A stretch of DNA of 64,000 bases from NCBI GenBank assembly GCA_963383645.1, contig OY726576.1, positions 14,805,486 through 14,869,485 on the forward strand, written 5' to 3'. Every line of letters begins with the position of its first letter. The stretch's first letter is position 1. Of the stretch, positions 1 to 10,859 are shown piece by piece. The stretch comes from Muscardinus avellanarius (taxonomy: Eukaryota > Chordata > Mammalia > Rodentia > Gliridae). The translations under genes were made by a program, and so were the position numbers. Below the pieces are notes generated by a model. That model saw nothing but the letters and a program-made list of their open reading frames with translations. It had not been told where the DNA came from and did no database searches.

Positions 1-320
1 AGCTCAGCTCACGCGTTCCAAAGCCCTGACTCCGTCCTCAGTGCGGCTCACAAGTCTCCTCAGAGAGGCCTCCAACAGTGGCCGGTGTCAATCCTGACCC
101 TTCCCGGATGGCAAGGGCAGACCTCGCGTCCCGTCCCCGGGCTCCAGGGGAGCCCCAAACCTGACCCGAGGAAAAGAAACCAGAGCCGCCTTCACCGGGA
201 GCCTGTGATCTAGTGCTCGGCTCTCTGCACCTTGGCGGGCCCTGCAGCCGCGGGGCACACACCGTGAGGCACTCCTCAGCACCCAGACAGCAGTGGCGGT
301 CACGAGAAGGGCCTGGCTTT
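1..320. other. Left flank, no feature recognised
   Basis: Moderately GC-rich unique sequence. It would lie downstream of the proposed STK35 poly(A) site. No coding or repeat signature is recognised. Confidence 0.4.
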
Positions 321-435
321 TTTTTATGTTTTCAAACAGGGTTCTGCTAGGTTGCTGAGGCTGGCCTCCAACCTGCAATCCTCCTGTCTTAGCCTCCACG
401 GATTGGGATCACAGGTGTGCGTCACCACCCCGCCC
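321..435 (-). mobile_element. B1-like SINE monomer with exact target-site duplication
   Basis: The left (7SL-derived) half of the SINE in minus orientation, without an ID half. It is flanked by the repeated string AGGGCCTGGCTTT at 308-320 and 436-448, a clean 13-bp target-site duplication. Confidence 0.8.
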
Positions 436-449
436 AGGGCCTGGCTTTT

Positions 450-867
450 ATACCTTCCAGGCTCAGCCCTTCATGGACTCTGTTGGCCCAGGCAGGAGAT
501 GGGCTGCTATTTCCCCCATCCCGAGGAACCACGATGGCCGGCTTCATCGGACAGCTTCGCTCTCTGAAGTGGATGCTACCACCTCAGCCCAGGGCCATTC
601 TCCCAAGCTTCTCCAGAACACACCCTTACCTGCCTGGCTCCACCCTGAGTCCCCAGGGGTAGGCTGGCAGACTCGCTCCTGCACCTCCTGGGGTGCTATG
701 GAAGAGCCACGGAGGGCCGCGGGCATCGCGCAGCTTGGGGACACCGAGGCAGTGAGCTCTTTTGCCACCAACCCTGACTGTGGCCACCGTGGTGTGGCCC
801 GGCTCCTCCACCCCCAGACAGGTGGCGACAAAACCACAGAGCACTCGTTCCCAAGCAAGTATGGCTT
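450..867. other. Unique sequence beyond the proposed poly(A) site
   Basis: No repeat or gene signature is recognised apart from the GU-rich element at about 820-840 assigned to the polyadenylation site. Confidence 0.4.
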
Positions 868-3800
868 CTTTGACCCCATCAAATAACTTTATTCACACAA
901 ACGTCCCTTAATTTACAAAGCCTCAGTCATTCATACACAGTAGGGGATCCACAGTGCTTAAGGAACTTAAATATATGCATCATACCAACCCAAGTAAACC
1001 AGTACAAAAAATAGTCATATAAAGTTGTTCACACGTAGGTCCTAGATTACCAGCTTCTGTGCAAAAAAGAAAATAAAAATAGATTAACTAGTATTTGAAA
1101 CTAACATTGTGCCTGGCTTACAACCTGTCCTACCCACGACTCCCACATGAATGTTAAGAAGTCACCGATGGAAAGAGGTCCCAGGGGCACTAGATTTATT
1201 TAAAATGTCCCTAGATAAGCTCCCTTCCTCCAGCGGCCTCCCCTGGAGAGAAACCAGGGGGCTCCCTCTGCAATCTGGGGACCCTCGGGCAACCGACAGC
1301 CATGTGTCCATCTCTTGGTGATGGCGGCTGTGGTCACCAACACCAGCCAGTCCCACGTGGCGCCCACTGGTCACCTCCCAAGAGCACGTCTTGGACAGGA
1401 GCCCTGCCTTTGGCCCCAGAGGGCGGCCTGGGCCACAGCTGGGCGCGGCAGCCAGTGGAGGCCGAGTCTCTGGGCTTCGGCCTCCCAAGCCTGCTGACCC
1501 CGGGCTGAGCGGCGCGATCTTGGCTGTCCTTGGGTGCCAAGCACCGGACTCCCCGCAGGGGCTGCCAGGAAGGCCAGAGGGGAACACTTCCAAGGGAGGA
1601 GGGCCAGGAGATGCACCCAGAGGGGTGGGGAAGCAGAAAGGAGCAGGAGGCAGAGAGCAACCTGGTGGCGGGGCTGGCGGGCAGAGCGAGGTCCCCTCCT
1701 CGGGAGGCCCCGCTCCTGCTCCTCAGGTGTCCGCGGTACCCAAGGCTGGAGCCCAGACACCACCCTAGCTCTGTCTCCTGAAGGTAAAGCCACCGCACAA
1801 GGCTCCCACACACTGGCTCTTCCTTTTCTTAAAAAAGATTCAAGCAAAAATAATCTTATTGCTCCAAACACTGGTCTTCTAGGATGGAGGACAGTGCTGT
1901 GCTAAGCAGCGGAGGGCCTCCTGGGAAGGGAATGTGGCGGGCGGGCGGGCGGGGAGGCAGGAGGAGGCGGGCGCAGCACCACAGGAGGGGCAGGCCCCTG
2001 CACCTTCATCCATCTGCCCCGGTGCACCAGGCCAGGCCCTGCCCGGGTCAGCTCTCCACCAGGTGGGCACGCTTCTCCTCCAGCTGTAAACAGGGTATTT
2101 ATTTCTTAAGTAAACATTTGACACACTCCCGTGGCAAGGCAGCCGCAGGGGGCAGGGGTTCCCACTACCTGCCGGGCACCCCGCGGTGAGGGGCCAAGGC
2201 CTGCAACCCCAGTCCCCGCCCAGATGGGAGCAGACTGCTGTGCCCTCCTGGCTAGAGGTAAGAGGCAGGGAGGCCTGCGCTTCCCTGTCCCGGGCTACGC
2301 CGCTAGGGGGCGCCCTGGAGGCGGCGGGAGACTCATCCTGGTCCCCCAGGGAGAGAGCCAGTGGCAGGTGAAGAGGCGGCGTGCCAGGTCTGGTCAGGGG
2401 AGGAGAGGGTAAGTAAGGCACTTGATCCATCCTGACACTCAGAGGGCCCTGCTCATACCGCGCAGGCCGAGCCTAAGGGCCTGCCAGCGTGCGGCCTCAG
2501 AGACCCCAGGAAGAATGGCTGCTGCTGCTTTGCGGTTTGGAAACTCCTGGAACTCGCACAGGTCCGACAAACCTAGAGACGCGGCAGCCCGGGACCCGGG
2601 TTTAAGCAGGAGGCCGGTGTCCGCGGGGGCAGCTGGTCGCTGAGACCGCAGGGCTTGTGGACAGTCGAGCCAGCGGGCCGGGGAGGCGGGGGGGGGGGGG
2701 CACCAGGGCTGCAGCGGGAGGAGGCCAAGGAGAGAAGGTGCGGGAAGCGTGCGCCCGCCCTCCTGAGACCTGTGGGGGCTGCTGTGCCCGCGGCGTCAGG
2801 CAGCTAAGGCCCGAGCCCTCGCCGGGCTCCTAGAGGGCTGCGGCAGGGAGAGCAGGGGTGCTAGATCTGCGGACTGCCTTTCCCATCAGCTCCAGCAGAG
2901 ACAGCTGCCTCCAGGGGAAGGGAGGGTGGGCGCAGCGAGGAACATGCCCTGCAAGGGGGTGCGCCTCAGCACACTGGGGAGGCCGCCTGTGAAGCCAGAC
3001 AGAAGACCAAGCCGGCCACCCCAGGTGGACTGGCCAGGGAGGGTGGCTATTTTGCGCCCCGCATCCCCCTGGGGTGGAGGCCAGCGTGCGGCGAGCGAGG
3101 CCGAGCCCCCTCGCTCGCCTGGTGTCTCCTGGGGAAGCCCCCTTGGTCACATACCATCTGAAACGCCTTCCAAGGGTCCCCCCAGCAAACCGATGCTGGT
3201 TTAGGCAAAACAAACACAAACACAAACAACTCCCTTCCCTGTCCTGAGACCCAATCCCTCTGGCTTGGCTGTTGACGGGGGAGGGCCCGCCGCCGCCCAG
3301 ATGCAGCCAGGTGGAGGGCTGCAGGGAGCAGTGTGAGGCAGAGGCATGCCTGCCAGTGAGGCAGGCCTCAGGCCTCGAGGAGACCTGAGAGAACAGGCCT
3401 CCCCCACCCAGGGCAGCTCCTCCTTCCCACCGAAACAAGTCCCGGGGTGAGGCAGATGGCGCCTGCTCACTGTGAGGTGGCGGCGGCGGCCAGTTCAGGG
3501 CACCCTGTCACCGTGGCAATGGTCACAACTGGACCTAAGGGCCTGGAGCAGTGGCGGTGGCACACCCGGGAAGACAGTGGTCGGGGAGGCAGCGGGTGAC
3601 CGTGCTGACCTCCTGGCTGTAACAGTGACCACAGAAGATCCAGTGTGTCCAGACCAAGGTTTGGCACGACAGCTTTCTTAACACAGAGGCGAGGGCGGGC
3701 GGGCGGCCGGCCACACTACCCTCCCTCGGGGCTGGCGCCAGGAGCAGCAGAGGGAACTGGCGCCCATCACAGTCCTGGTGTGGCCAGGCTCCGCTGGGAG

Positions 3801-4205
3801 GGCCAGGCCCCCGGCTTGGCCTCCTTCTGGAGTCCTCCGGCCAGACCCTGGCCCTCCTCTTCCAGGTGGGTCTTCGCCTCTGATCCTGCCTGAGGCCCAG
3901 CCTGCCACGGAACCTGGCGGCTCCAAGTGTGGTAGGGAAGTCCGGAGGCATCTTGTGCCCCAGGCCCCATCCCAGGAGAATCCCCGAATTCTGAGGGGAG
4001 ACAGGTCTTCTCCAGGAAGTGAGATGCTACAGGCAGAACCGAGATGTATGAACGACAGACAGAGGTAAAATGAAAGACAAAACCAAAATCGCTCCCTAAC
4101 CCTCATCAAAACTAACAGTGAGATTTATACACATGCTTTGTCCATACTGAGTTTCTTAAAAGAAATGGTGCCTGTCCACAGCATAGCTTTCTGCTCTTCT
4201 GAATT
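868..4205 (-). other. STK35: Inferred terminal non-coding exon (3'UTR) of STK35
   Basis: The 3' end is well supported: AATAAA at 893-888, a GU-rich element downstream, and AU-rich 3'UTR-like sequence over about 880-1200. The 5' edge is only a guess. A T-rich tract (minus strand, about 4220-4255) is followed by an AG at 4206, so the exon could begin at 4205. The block is free of SINEs, and two further AATAAA hexamers lie at 1200-1195 and about 2104-2099. Assignment to STK35 rests on strand, order, the unspliced donor at 24703 and the known large span of human STK35. It could instead be the 3' end of another minus-strand transcript. Confidence 0.45.
888..893 (-). terminator. Polyadenylation signal AATAAA, minus strand
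   Basis: The minus strand reads GTGAATAAAGTTATTTGATG. A cleavage site is expected about 10-30 nt further on (about 860-878). A GU-rich downstream element, GTGCTCTGTGGTTTTGTC, lies at about 820-840, where cleavage-stimulation factor binding is expected. All three elements are in the right order for a real mRNA end. Confidence 0.75.
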
Positions 4206-4255
4206 CTTGATGGTTTAAGTTAAAAAAGAGAAAAAGAAAAAAAAAAAATAAAGCA

Positions 4256-7200
4256 GAACTACACGGAGGGGAACCCAAACAAAAGCTTCACATTGCCGGA
4301 TCCGCTGTCGGGAGGGGAGGTGGCCGCCAGCCCGCCGTCGCCGCAGTTGTCGCCACACCCTGGGCCGTCACGTGGGAGACGATGAGACCTGGCGGAGGAG
4401 CGACCTGGGAGACAGAAGACAGAAGGGTGAGGAGCAGTGGGCTGGGCCCAGGAGTCGGGCGCACACTGCTGCCGTGAACGCAGGCCCCAGCTTCCAGGTG
4501 AGGAAACTGATGCCCAAGCGTCCCAACCCCCGGAGCAGCTGGAGGGGAGCCAGGCTCCCGCCCGCCAGCCCAGGTGTTGTTCCCATCCCGGGGCCCATTC
4601 GACAGTGTGACCCACAGCCCCGCCAGCCTCGGCCTGTCTGCCCCTCACCCCGGGACCTGCCACGTCAGGACTCTGCAGCGCCCCTCTTGAGGCTCGTTAT
4701 CCCATTTTGGGCGAGAAGAAGGGGGCTCGGCCTCTGAGAACCTGATCTAGGCTACTCGCCAAGGTCTTAGAGGGACCAGAGTCCAACCGCGAGGTCTGAG
4801 GACTGGTGTGAGAAACGTGTCACTATGTGACACCATGGCGTGTGCCCACGATGTCACTGGCTGCTGGAACCTTCGGGGCCAATGCCGCACGTGCCCATCA
4901 CTGCCCACACCGTCCTTCTGCACCACGTGACAGTTTAGAGAGCCCCAGAGTGCCTGACCTGTGAGTACTGGTTGTTACTGGGGACATGCCTTGGTGCCGG
5001 GCCGCAGGAGTAAGGCAAGAAGCCTGCCTGACAGGGACTTATCCTCATGCCACCCAGAGCACAAAAGCTCTGTCCCGGGGAGCCGCCCAATCAGCTAAGG
5101 GCGCCTCGCTCCAGGCAGTGGGTCATCAGGCAGCTGCACTGTCTCCCTGCACACAGCCATCTACAAGCTTAAAGATGCCCGGATTCACCCCCCAAAACTG
5201 AACCAGGCAAGTCCTGGGTGTGCCTGCGACGCCACGGCCCGGGAGCTGTGCCCGCAGCCCCACACCACGCCGCCCTGAACCTGCTGAGCACTCGTCCTCC
5301 ACAGGGCAATGCAGTGGGGCGGCATTGGGCACTTTACCACCCTCCAGGCGAGTCTGTTCCTCTGACAACCGCGGGCGCTTCTGCCGGGCTGAGTAGAACC
5401 TGAGCAGGCACTAGACACAGTCGACGAGCCCTCCCTCTGCCGGCCAGAGGCTCGTGCCTGATCACCAACAGTGCAACCGACGTGAGGGTACCAGGGCCAC
5501 GCCGCGGGCCAGGCATGGAGAGTGGCCAGCCCTGGGTTTTCAGAGGGTTAGGCTGCTGAGGCCGGTGGCCCCCAGCTCCACTCCTGCAGCTAGGAACCCC
5601 AGTTCCACTATCAGCTTCACCGATGACCCCAAATATGGAAAGGACTCTGACAGAGATGTTCACTGCCTTAAACTGCGAGGCAGTAACTCAAAGTCCAAAT
5701 TAAGGGATGATTAGGTACATGACCCACTGCCGATGCAGGAAGCCCATCGGGGGCTCGCAGTGGGGGGGAGCCACGAACGCCCTCTAGCTCACGCTGGAGT
5801 CTAAACCCCACCGCGAGTGGGGGGTCGCGGCGGAACTTGGTCAGTAATCCCACGATGGATGGGAGGTGCTTAGCACTAGATGGGTCACTGGGGTGGAATC
5901 CCGTGACTGAGCACCGGAGGTTTGTAAGAGAAAGGCCAGACACACGGGTCCCTGGCCCGCACTGCCCCGAAGCTGTGCCACCAAGAACAACCACCACTAG
6001 GTGTGGGCCCCTGGCCTGGGACCACAACTGCGAACCATAGTCAATCTCTTTTCTTTATAACGTATCCAGCCTGTGGCAATGTGTTATTAGCGACAGAAGA
6101 CAGACTAAGGCATCGTGGCTGTGAAAACCCTTCCTTCTGCTGACTGCTGCCAGAAAACCTGGCAAGTAATACACTGGGCCCCCACCCCAGTTTCCAATAC
6201 TGAGCACGCACCACATGGTCCCGCTTAACTGTTTCATGGGAGACACAGTACCCCTTAACGAGCAAGAGGAGCCAACAGTTCCAACAAAGGGGCCGAGACG
6301 CAGGTTCTCCCCGTCCACAACAGCGGGCAGTGGAGCGCTCACCACCGAGTGAGGGCACACGCGACCACTCCGCTGCCGTGGGGCGGCCCAGAGTCTGCGC
6401 TGGCAGGTGGCTGGGGGAGCACTGGGAAGCACGGGAGCTGAGGAGAAGCAGGCTCCTGGGGCCAGCCCCTCACTCTGCGGCCTCCGCCTGCCTGTCCCAG
6501 GCCTGCTGTCCTACCACCTCTTAACAACAGCCCCAGCGCCCAGATCCTGGCTTTGCAGATGGAGGCCAAAGCCATGGCAGGCCGCTCACCACACTCGGCA
6601 GCCACCTCCAACTCCAACACCTCGAACCGGGCTCTGGGGGCACGCACCGAGGCCTCGCGGTCACGTGGTCACACGTCCTCCACTAAGGTGGCCTTTGGGA
6701 CCCCCCCATGTATGACCCAAGCCAAGGACAGTCTCTGCTAAAGGAGTGGCAGCTGGGGGCAGCCTGTGATCCTGGTACTGGGAGGACCACAGGCTCAAGG
6801 CCAGCCTCTGCGGAAGGGCTGGGGCCACCACGCTCACAGGCAGAATGTGGGGGCTTCAGTCCCCTTGGCAGGAAGGTGGGTGTCATGTCGGCTGAAGGGC
6901 AGGCCTGGAGCAGGCCCCCCTGCCCAGGGCCTGGGGGAGGCTGTGTGCTGCAGAGGCCCCACAGCACCTCCAGCTCCCCAGGAGGCCTGGAACAGCCAAG
7001 CCTGCCTCCCCTGGGGAAGGAGAGGAAACAGGAGCGCTGTCTCCCAGCACGGAGGGCACACCTCCCCCAGGAGCCCAGGGCACAGCAGGCGCTGTGGCAG
7101 AAGCAAAGACCCTTCCTACGGCCTGAAAGGACGGGTGCAGACCACCAGAAATGCCCGGCACTGGAGCAGACGCACGTCTCAGCCCCTTGGCGGCCCAGGG

Positions 7201-8340
7201 CGGCTCGGCTGGTGGCTGAGCAGAGCCCTCCCGCTAAGCGCGGTGGAGAACGGCGCCTGTGAGGGCAGCTGGTTTGCGTGGCGATGACCTGACGAGGCAT
7301 CCGGCCAGCTCTCCCAAGGGAGCAGGCCAGAGCCAGGCGTGACTCGGCCACCCCGCTGCTGGGCAGCAGTCCAGCTTCTCTCCAGCGCCCTCTGACCCGG
7401 ACGGGCTTCCAGCCGCCTCCCACGCTGGCCAGGAGCTGTGGGGCGGAGGAGGGCCTGGACGGCTCGTGGCAAGCCCTTCCTTACCTTGGCTCCTGGACTA
7501 GAATCTCGCCTTCTTATTTCTCTACAACCGCCCGCCACAGCAAACATTCATTCCCATCCAGTCCGTGCCAGGCAAGTTCCACACGCAGCCCAGTGACAGC
7601 CCAGCGACAACCTACACGTGCTCTCATCACGGCTCCCAAAAGGGACCAGGCGGTCTGCATCTCCTGCGCCACCTCACCCCCCAAGCCCACGAGGCAGGAG
7701 CCATGTCACCCACAGTAAGAGGGGCCACTGTCACACAGGGTGGAGGGCAAGGAAACTGAAGGGGCGGAGTAAAAGCAGAGAGAAAAGGGTTAAGGCAGGT
7801 CAGCCTTGTGTAACGCAGACCCTTCCTAGAGAGACGAGAAGAGCTTAGTGGGCTTAAGACCCACCTAATCCCTCCACTTATAAATAGACTCACGAGAAGA
7901 CGCTCGTGGAAAGCTTGGCTCAGGTGCCACGCACAGGTCTGGCCAGGGCACAGGGACGCAGAGCCAACCAGACAGCGCGCGGCCGGCCGTCCAGCAGGTC
8001 CCTGCCAGCCTGGCAGCTGGCTGGTCGGCCTGAGGAGGCTTGGGGGAAGGGGGAGAGAAAGCTCCGTGAGCAGGCGGCAGGCAGGAGACGTGCCCCGGCG
8101 TGCTACGCCCTTCCACAGCCCTTCGGCAGCCCGGACCCTGGTGAATGAAGGGTGGTCCCGCGGTCTGTGTCCTCCCCACCCTGACAGCGCCGAGGTGCCA
8201 TCTCCCTAACAGCTAGAGTAGGAAGGTTCTGGAAGCCTGGCCTCCACAACTGTTACAACTGGGCTGTCTTAAGACCTCTGGGAGCCACAACCTCCCCTGG
8301 AACAGCATCCTCACTCCAGTGCTGGCCAGGAAAGTGCAGG
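4256..8340. other. GC-rich SINE-free stretch, no gene recognised
   Basis: Four kilobases without a SINE. Short MIR-like relics may be present near 4490-4530 and 4690-4725 (AGGTGAGGAAACTGATGCCC type). Nothing else is recognised. Confidence 0.4.
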
Positions 8341-8353
8341 GCGTCACGAGACA

Positions 8354-8440
8354 CTTGAGGGTTCGAATCCAAGCTCTGCCACTCACCTCCCCCCCGCACC
8401 CGCGATCTGAGCCTCCTCTTCCTTACTAGGGGATGGGATG
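8354..8440 (+). repeat. MIR relic
   Basis: GGGTTCGAATCCAAGCTCTG followed by CCACTCACCTCC and GAGCCTCCTCTTCC follows the MIR core and tail order. The B-box-like string here is part of the repeat, not a tRNA gene. Confidence 0.65.
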
Positions 8441-8691
8441 GCGCTGTCCACCCTCCGCCCGCTGTGGGAAGGGCGGATCCACCTGGCAGAGCGGGGACTG
8501 ACTCTGGATCTTAGGGTGCCACAGAGGTGCGCCAAGGCCTAACCCGGGACCTTTCTGTCCTAGGTCCACCAGGTGGAGGTGGGAGGCGGCAGCAGCACAG
8601 CGGTCAAAGCTGGCCCTCCACTGCCCCGTGGCCAGGGACCGATGGCAGTCGTATTCTTGGCACCTTTTGACTGGCTCACGTCTAAGGATGG

Positions 8692-8901
8692 TTTTTTTTG
8701 TGCGTGTGCGGTACTGGGATGGAACCCAGGGGCATACTACCTCTAAGCTACACCCCCAGCCCTATTTCTTATCCCTTATTTTGAAACAGGGTCTCACTAA
8801 GTTGAGGAGGGCCTCACTAAGTAGCTGAGGCTGTCCGCTAAGATCCTCTGGTCTCAGTCTCCTGAGTACTGGGATTACAAGCGCGCGCCACCACGCCCGG
8901 C
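8692..8901 (-). mobile_element. B1-dID SINE, full length
   Basis: ID half (TACTGGGATGGAACCCAGG...), linker and B1 half ending CCACCACGCCCGGC. The flanks TAAGGATGG and TAAGGACAGG suggest a slightly diverged target-site duplication. Confidence 0.9.
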
Positions 8902-8904
8902 TTT

Positions 8905-9888
8905 AAGGACAGGCTTTTGAAGCTCAGGGGTAAGAAATCTGAAATACAACCTGGCTGCTTGCTAGGACCAACTGCTGCTGGTGTTGAAAGGGGGCAGGAT
9001 ACCCCACACTACAGCCTCGTTGTGGCGTGGGAGACTGAGCACCCCGATGGCGAGGCACGGGGCCGTCGGGCCCTGGGATGCTCGGTGCGAGCGCTGTGCT
9101 CCCCCGACCCCCGTGGAACCTCTTCACACACAGGGGCGCTTGGCAAGTCAGAGAGGCTGGCAGCGCACAGCCAAGGGACTGGCCAGGAAGGGGCCCGCCT
9201 CCTCTGTCCTACCCGCCTCTCGCCTAACCGGCGAGCCGGCATGGTGTGGCCGAGCTCTCCTCAGCCCCACCTGCCCAGTGGGAGGTGCTGTGACCCACTG
9301 GGACTCGCTAGGCACGGGAAGGCTCACGTGCTGCGCCTCGTCTAGACAAGGTCTGTGTGGGAATCACCCCTGCACTAAACTGCAGCCAGTGACCCACCAA
9401 TCCCACAGCACGAGCGGGCAGCAGAGGGGCGGACGCAGCAAGGTCACCCGTGGGGTCTCGGACGAGCTTCCGAGCCTGCCATCTCCTCACTCCTCACACC
9501 CACCCCCAGCTCGCCGTCCAGTCCCATCCGTCAGAGGAACGAAGCCACAGCCAAGCTTTCTGTCCCGCCGTCCCTCTCGGCTGAGCCAGCAGCCGTGGCG
9601 CCTGAAGTAGGGCGAGGCGAGGGATGGCCGTGCTGCGAGCAGCCCACCCAGCCCGTGGACATCCTGGTGGAAGTGAGGCCCGGGGAGGGCAGCGCAAGCT
9701 GCCTGCGGTCTTCAGGCCTGCAGGGGGGCATGGCGTCAGAGGAAGGGGAGCCAGAGGCCAGCAATCATAAACCATAGCTGCAGACACCCGAGAGCCCACA
9801 GTGACCTGTCACACCAGGAGGCAAAACTAGGCAGACAGGCACCCAGGAGCCAGTCCTCAATGTGGGGTGGAGGGCGGCCATTAAAGCA
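8905..9888. other. Unique intronic sequence, nothing recognised
   Basis: GC-rich, SINE-free, with no homology that I recognise on either strand. Confidence 0.35.
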
Positions 9889-9891
9889 GGG

Positions 9892-10083
9892 TTTTTTCTT
9901 GTTTTGATACTGGGGATTGAATCCAGGAGCAGTCTACCTTCAAGCTATACCCCCAACCCCTTTTAAAATTATTATCTGACCATGAAACAGGGTTCTGCCA
10001 AGTTGCTGAGGCTGGCCTTGAACCTGCACTCTACCTGTCTCAGCCTCCAAGTACAGGGATCACAGGTGTGCCAGCAGGCCTGA
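9892..10083 (-). mobile_element. B1-dID SINE, diverged
   Basis: Both halves are present, but with many differences from the consensus, including an altered linker (TATCTGACCATGAAACAGG). Confidence 0.85.
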
Positions 10084-10413
10084 TCTCATAGTCTAATTTG
10101 CAGAATAACAGAGTTTTTTGGTCCAGGGTATGCATGGGCTTTGAGTAGGAAGGTCCAGAGTCTACGCCTGTATTCCCAGCTCCCAGCTCCGACGACCTTT
10201 CCCGAGTCAAAGCTCGACTCGAGCCGTCTTCTCAGCTTACAATGAGGAAGCACTTCCTCTGCCAGGTGTGAGAACCAGCGGCAGGACGTTAACAGGGACA
10301 AGCAGTAAGAAACAGAGCAGGTTATGAAGCCGCTTCAACTCAGACCCAAAAAGTTCAGAACAAAAACCTAAAGACTCCTAATAGTCATTTGCTCGGGCAA
10401 AATTCCAGACAAG

Positions 10414-10622
10414 CAGGGCATGGTGGTGCACGCTTGTAAGCCCAGCATTCGGGAGGCTGAGACAGGAGGATGGCAGTTCATGGACAGCCTCAGCTATTTA
10501 GTGAGGCCCTTTGCAACTCAGTGAGACCCTGTTTCAAAATAAGAATAAAAAATCAGGCTGGGGTACACGTGTAGCTCGGAGGTAGAATGCCCCTGGGTTC
10601 CATTTCCAGTACCACAAAGAAA
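10414..10622 (+). mobile_element. B1-dID SINE with exact 15-bp target-site duplication
   Basis: Full dimer, group A linker. The string AAAATTCCAGACAAG occurs immediately before (10399-10413) and after (10623-10637) the element. Confidence 0.95.
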
Positions 10623-10821
10623 AAAATTCCAGACAAGATGGCCTGGCCTCACCAGTCTTTTCCCCAGTGCCACTCAGCGCTCACCCTCCAGGACCTCCTC
10701 CCAGGAAGAGGAGGCCCCGGAAGCCCCGTCACTCAGGGACTCTTTGTTCCTGGGCAAGTGGGCATCACGGGCCTCAGACCTGACGGGCTGCTACGTGCTC
10801 CGATCTTACCCCGTCCTTAGC

Positions 10822-10859
10822 GACAGGGCTCCTTAAGGATGACAGGGCTCCTTAAGGAC
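10822..10859 (+). repeat. 19-bp tandem duplication
   Basis: Two copies of GACAGGGCTCCTTAAGGA(T/C) in tandem, with one mismatch at the last base. Confidence 0.95.

Noticed and set aside
1391..1813. Overlapping 120-160-residue open frames on both strands near 1.4-1.9 kb
   Set aside because: GC-rich chance frames, with no homology, inside the inferred 3'UTR.
1939..1954. Four GGG runs with one-base loops, a G-quadruplex motif on the plus strand
   Set aside because: The proposed transcript is the minus strand, so the RNA would carry C runs. A DNA quadruplex is possible but nothing here ties it to a function.
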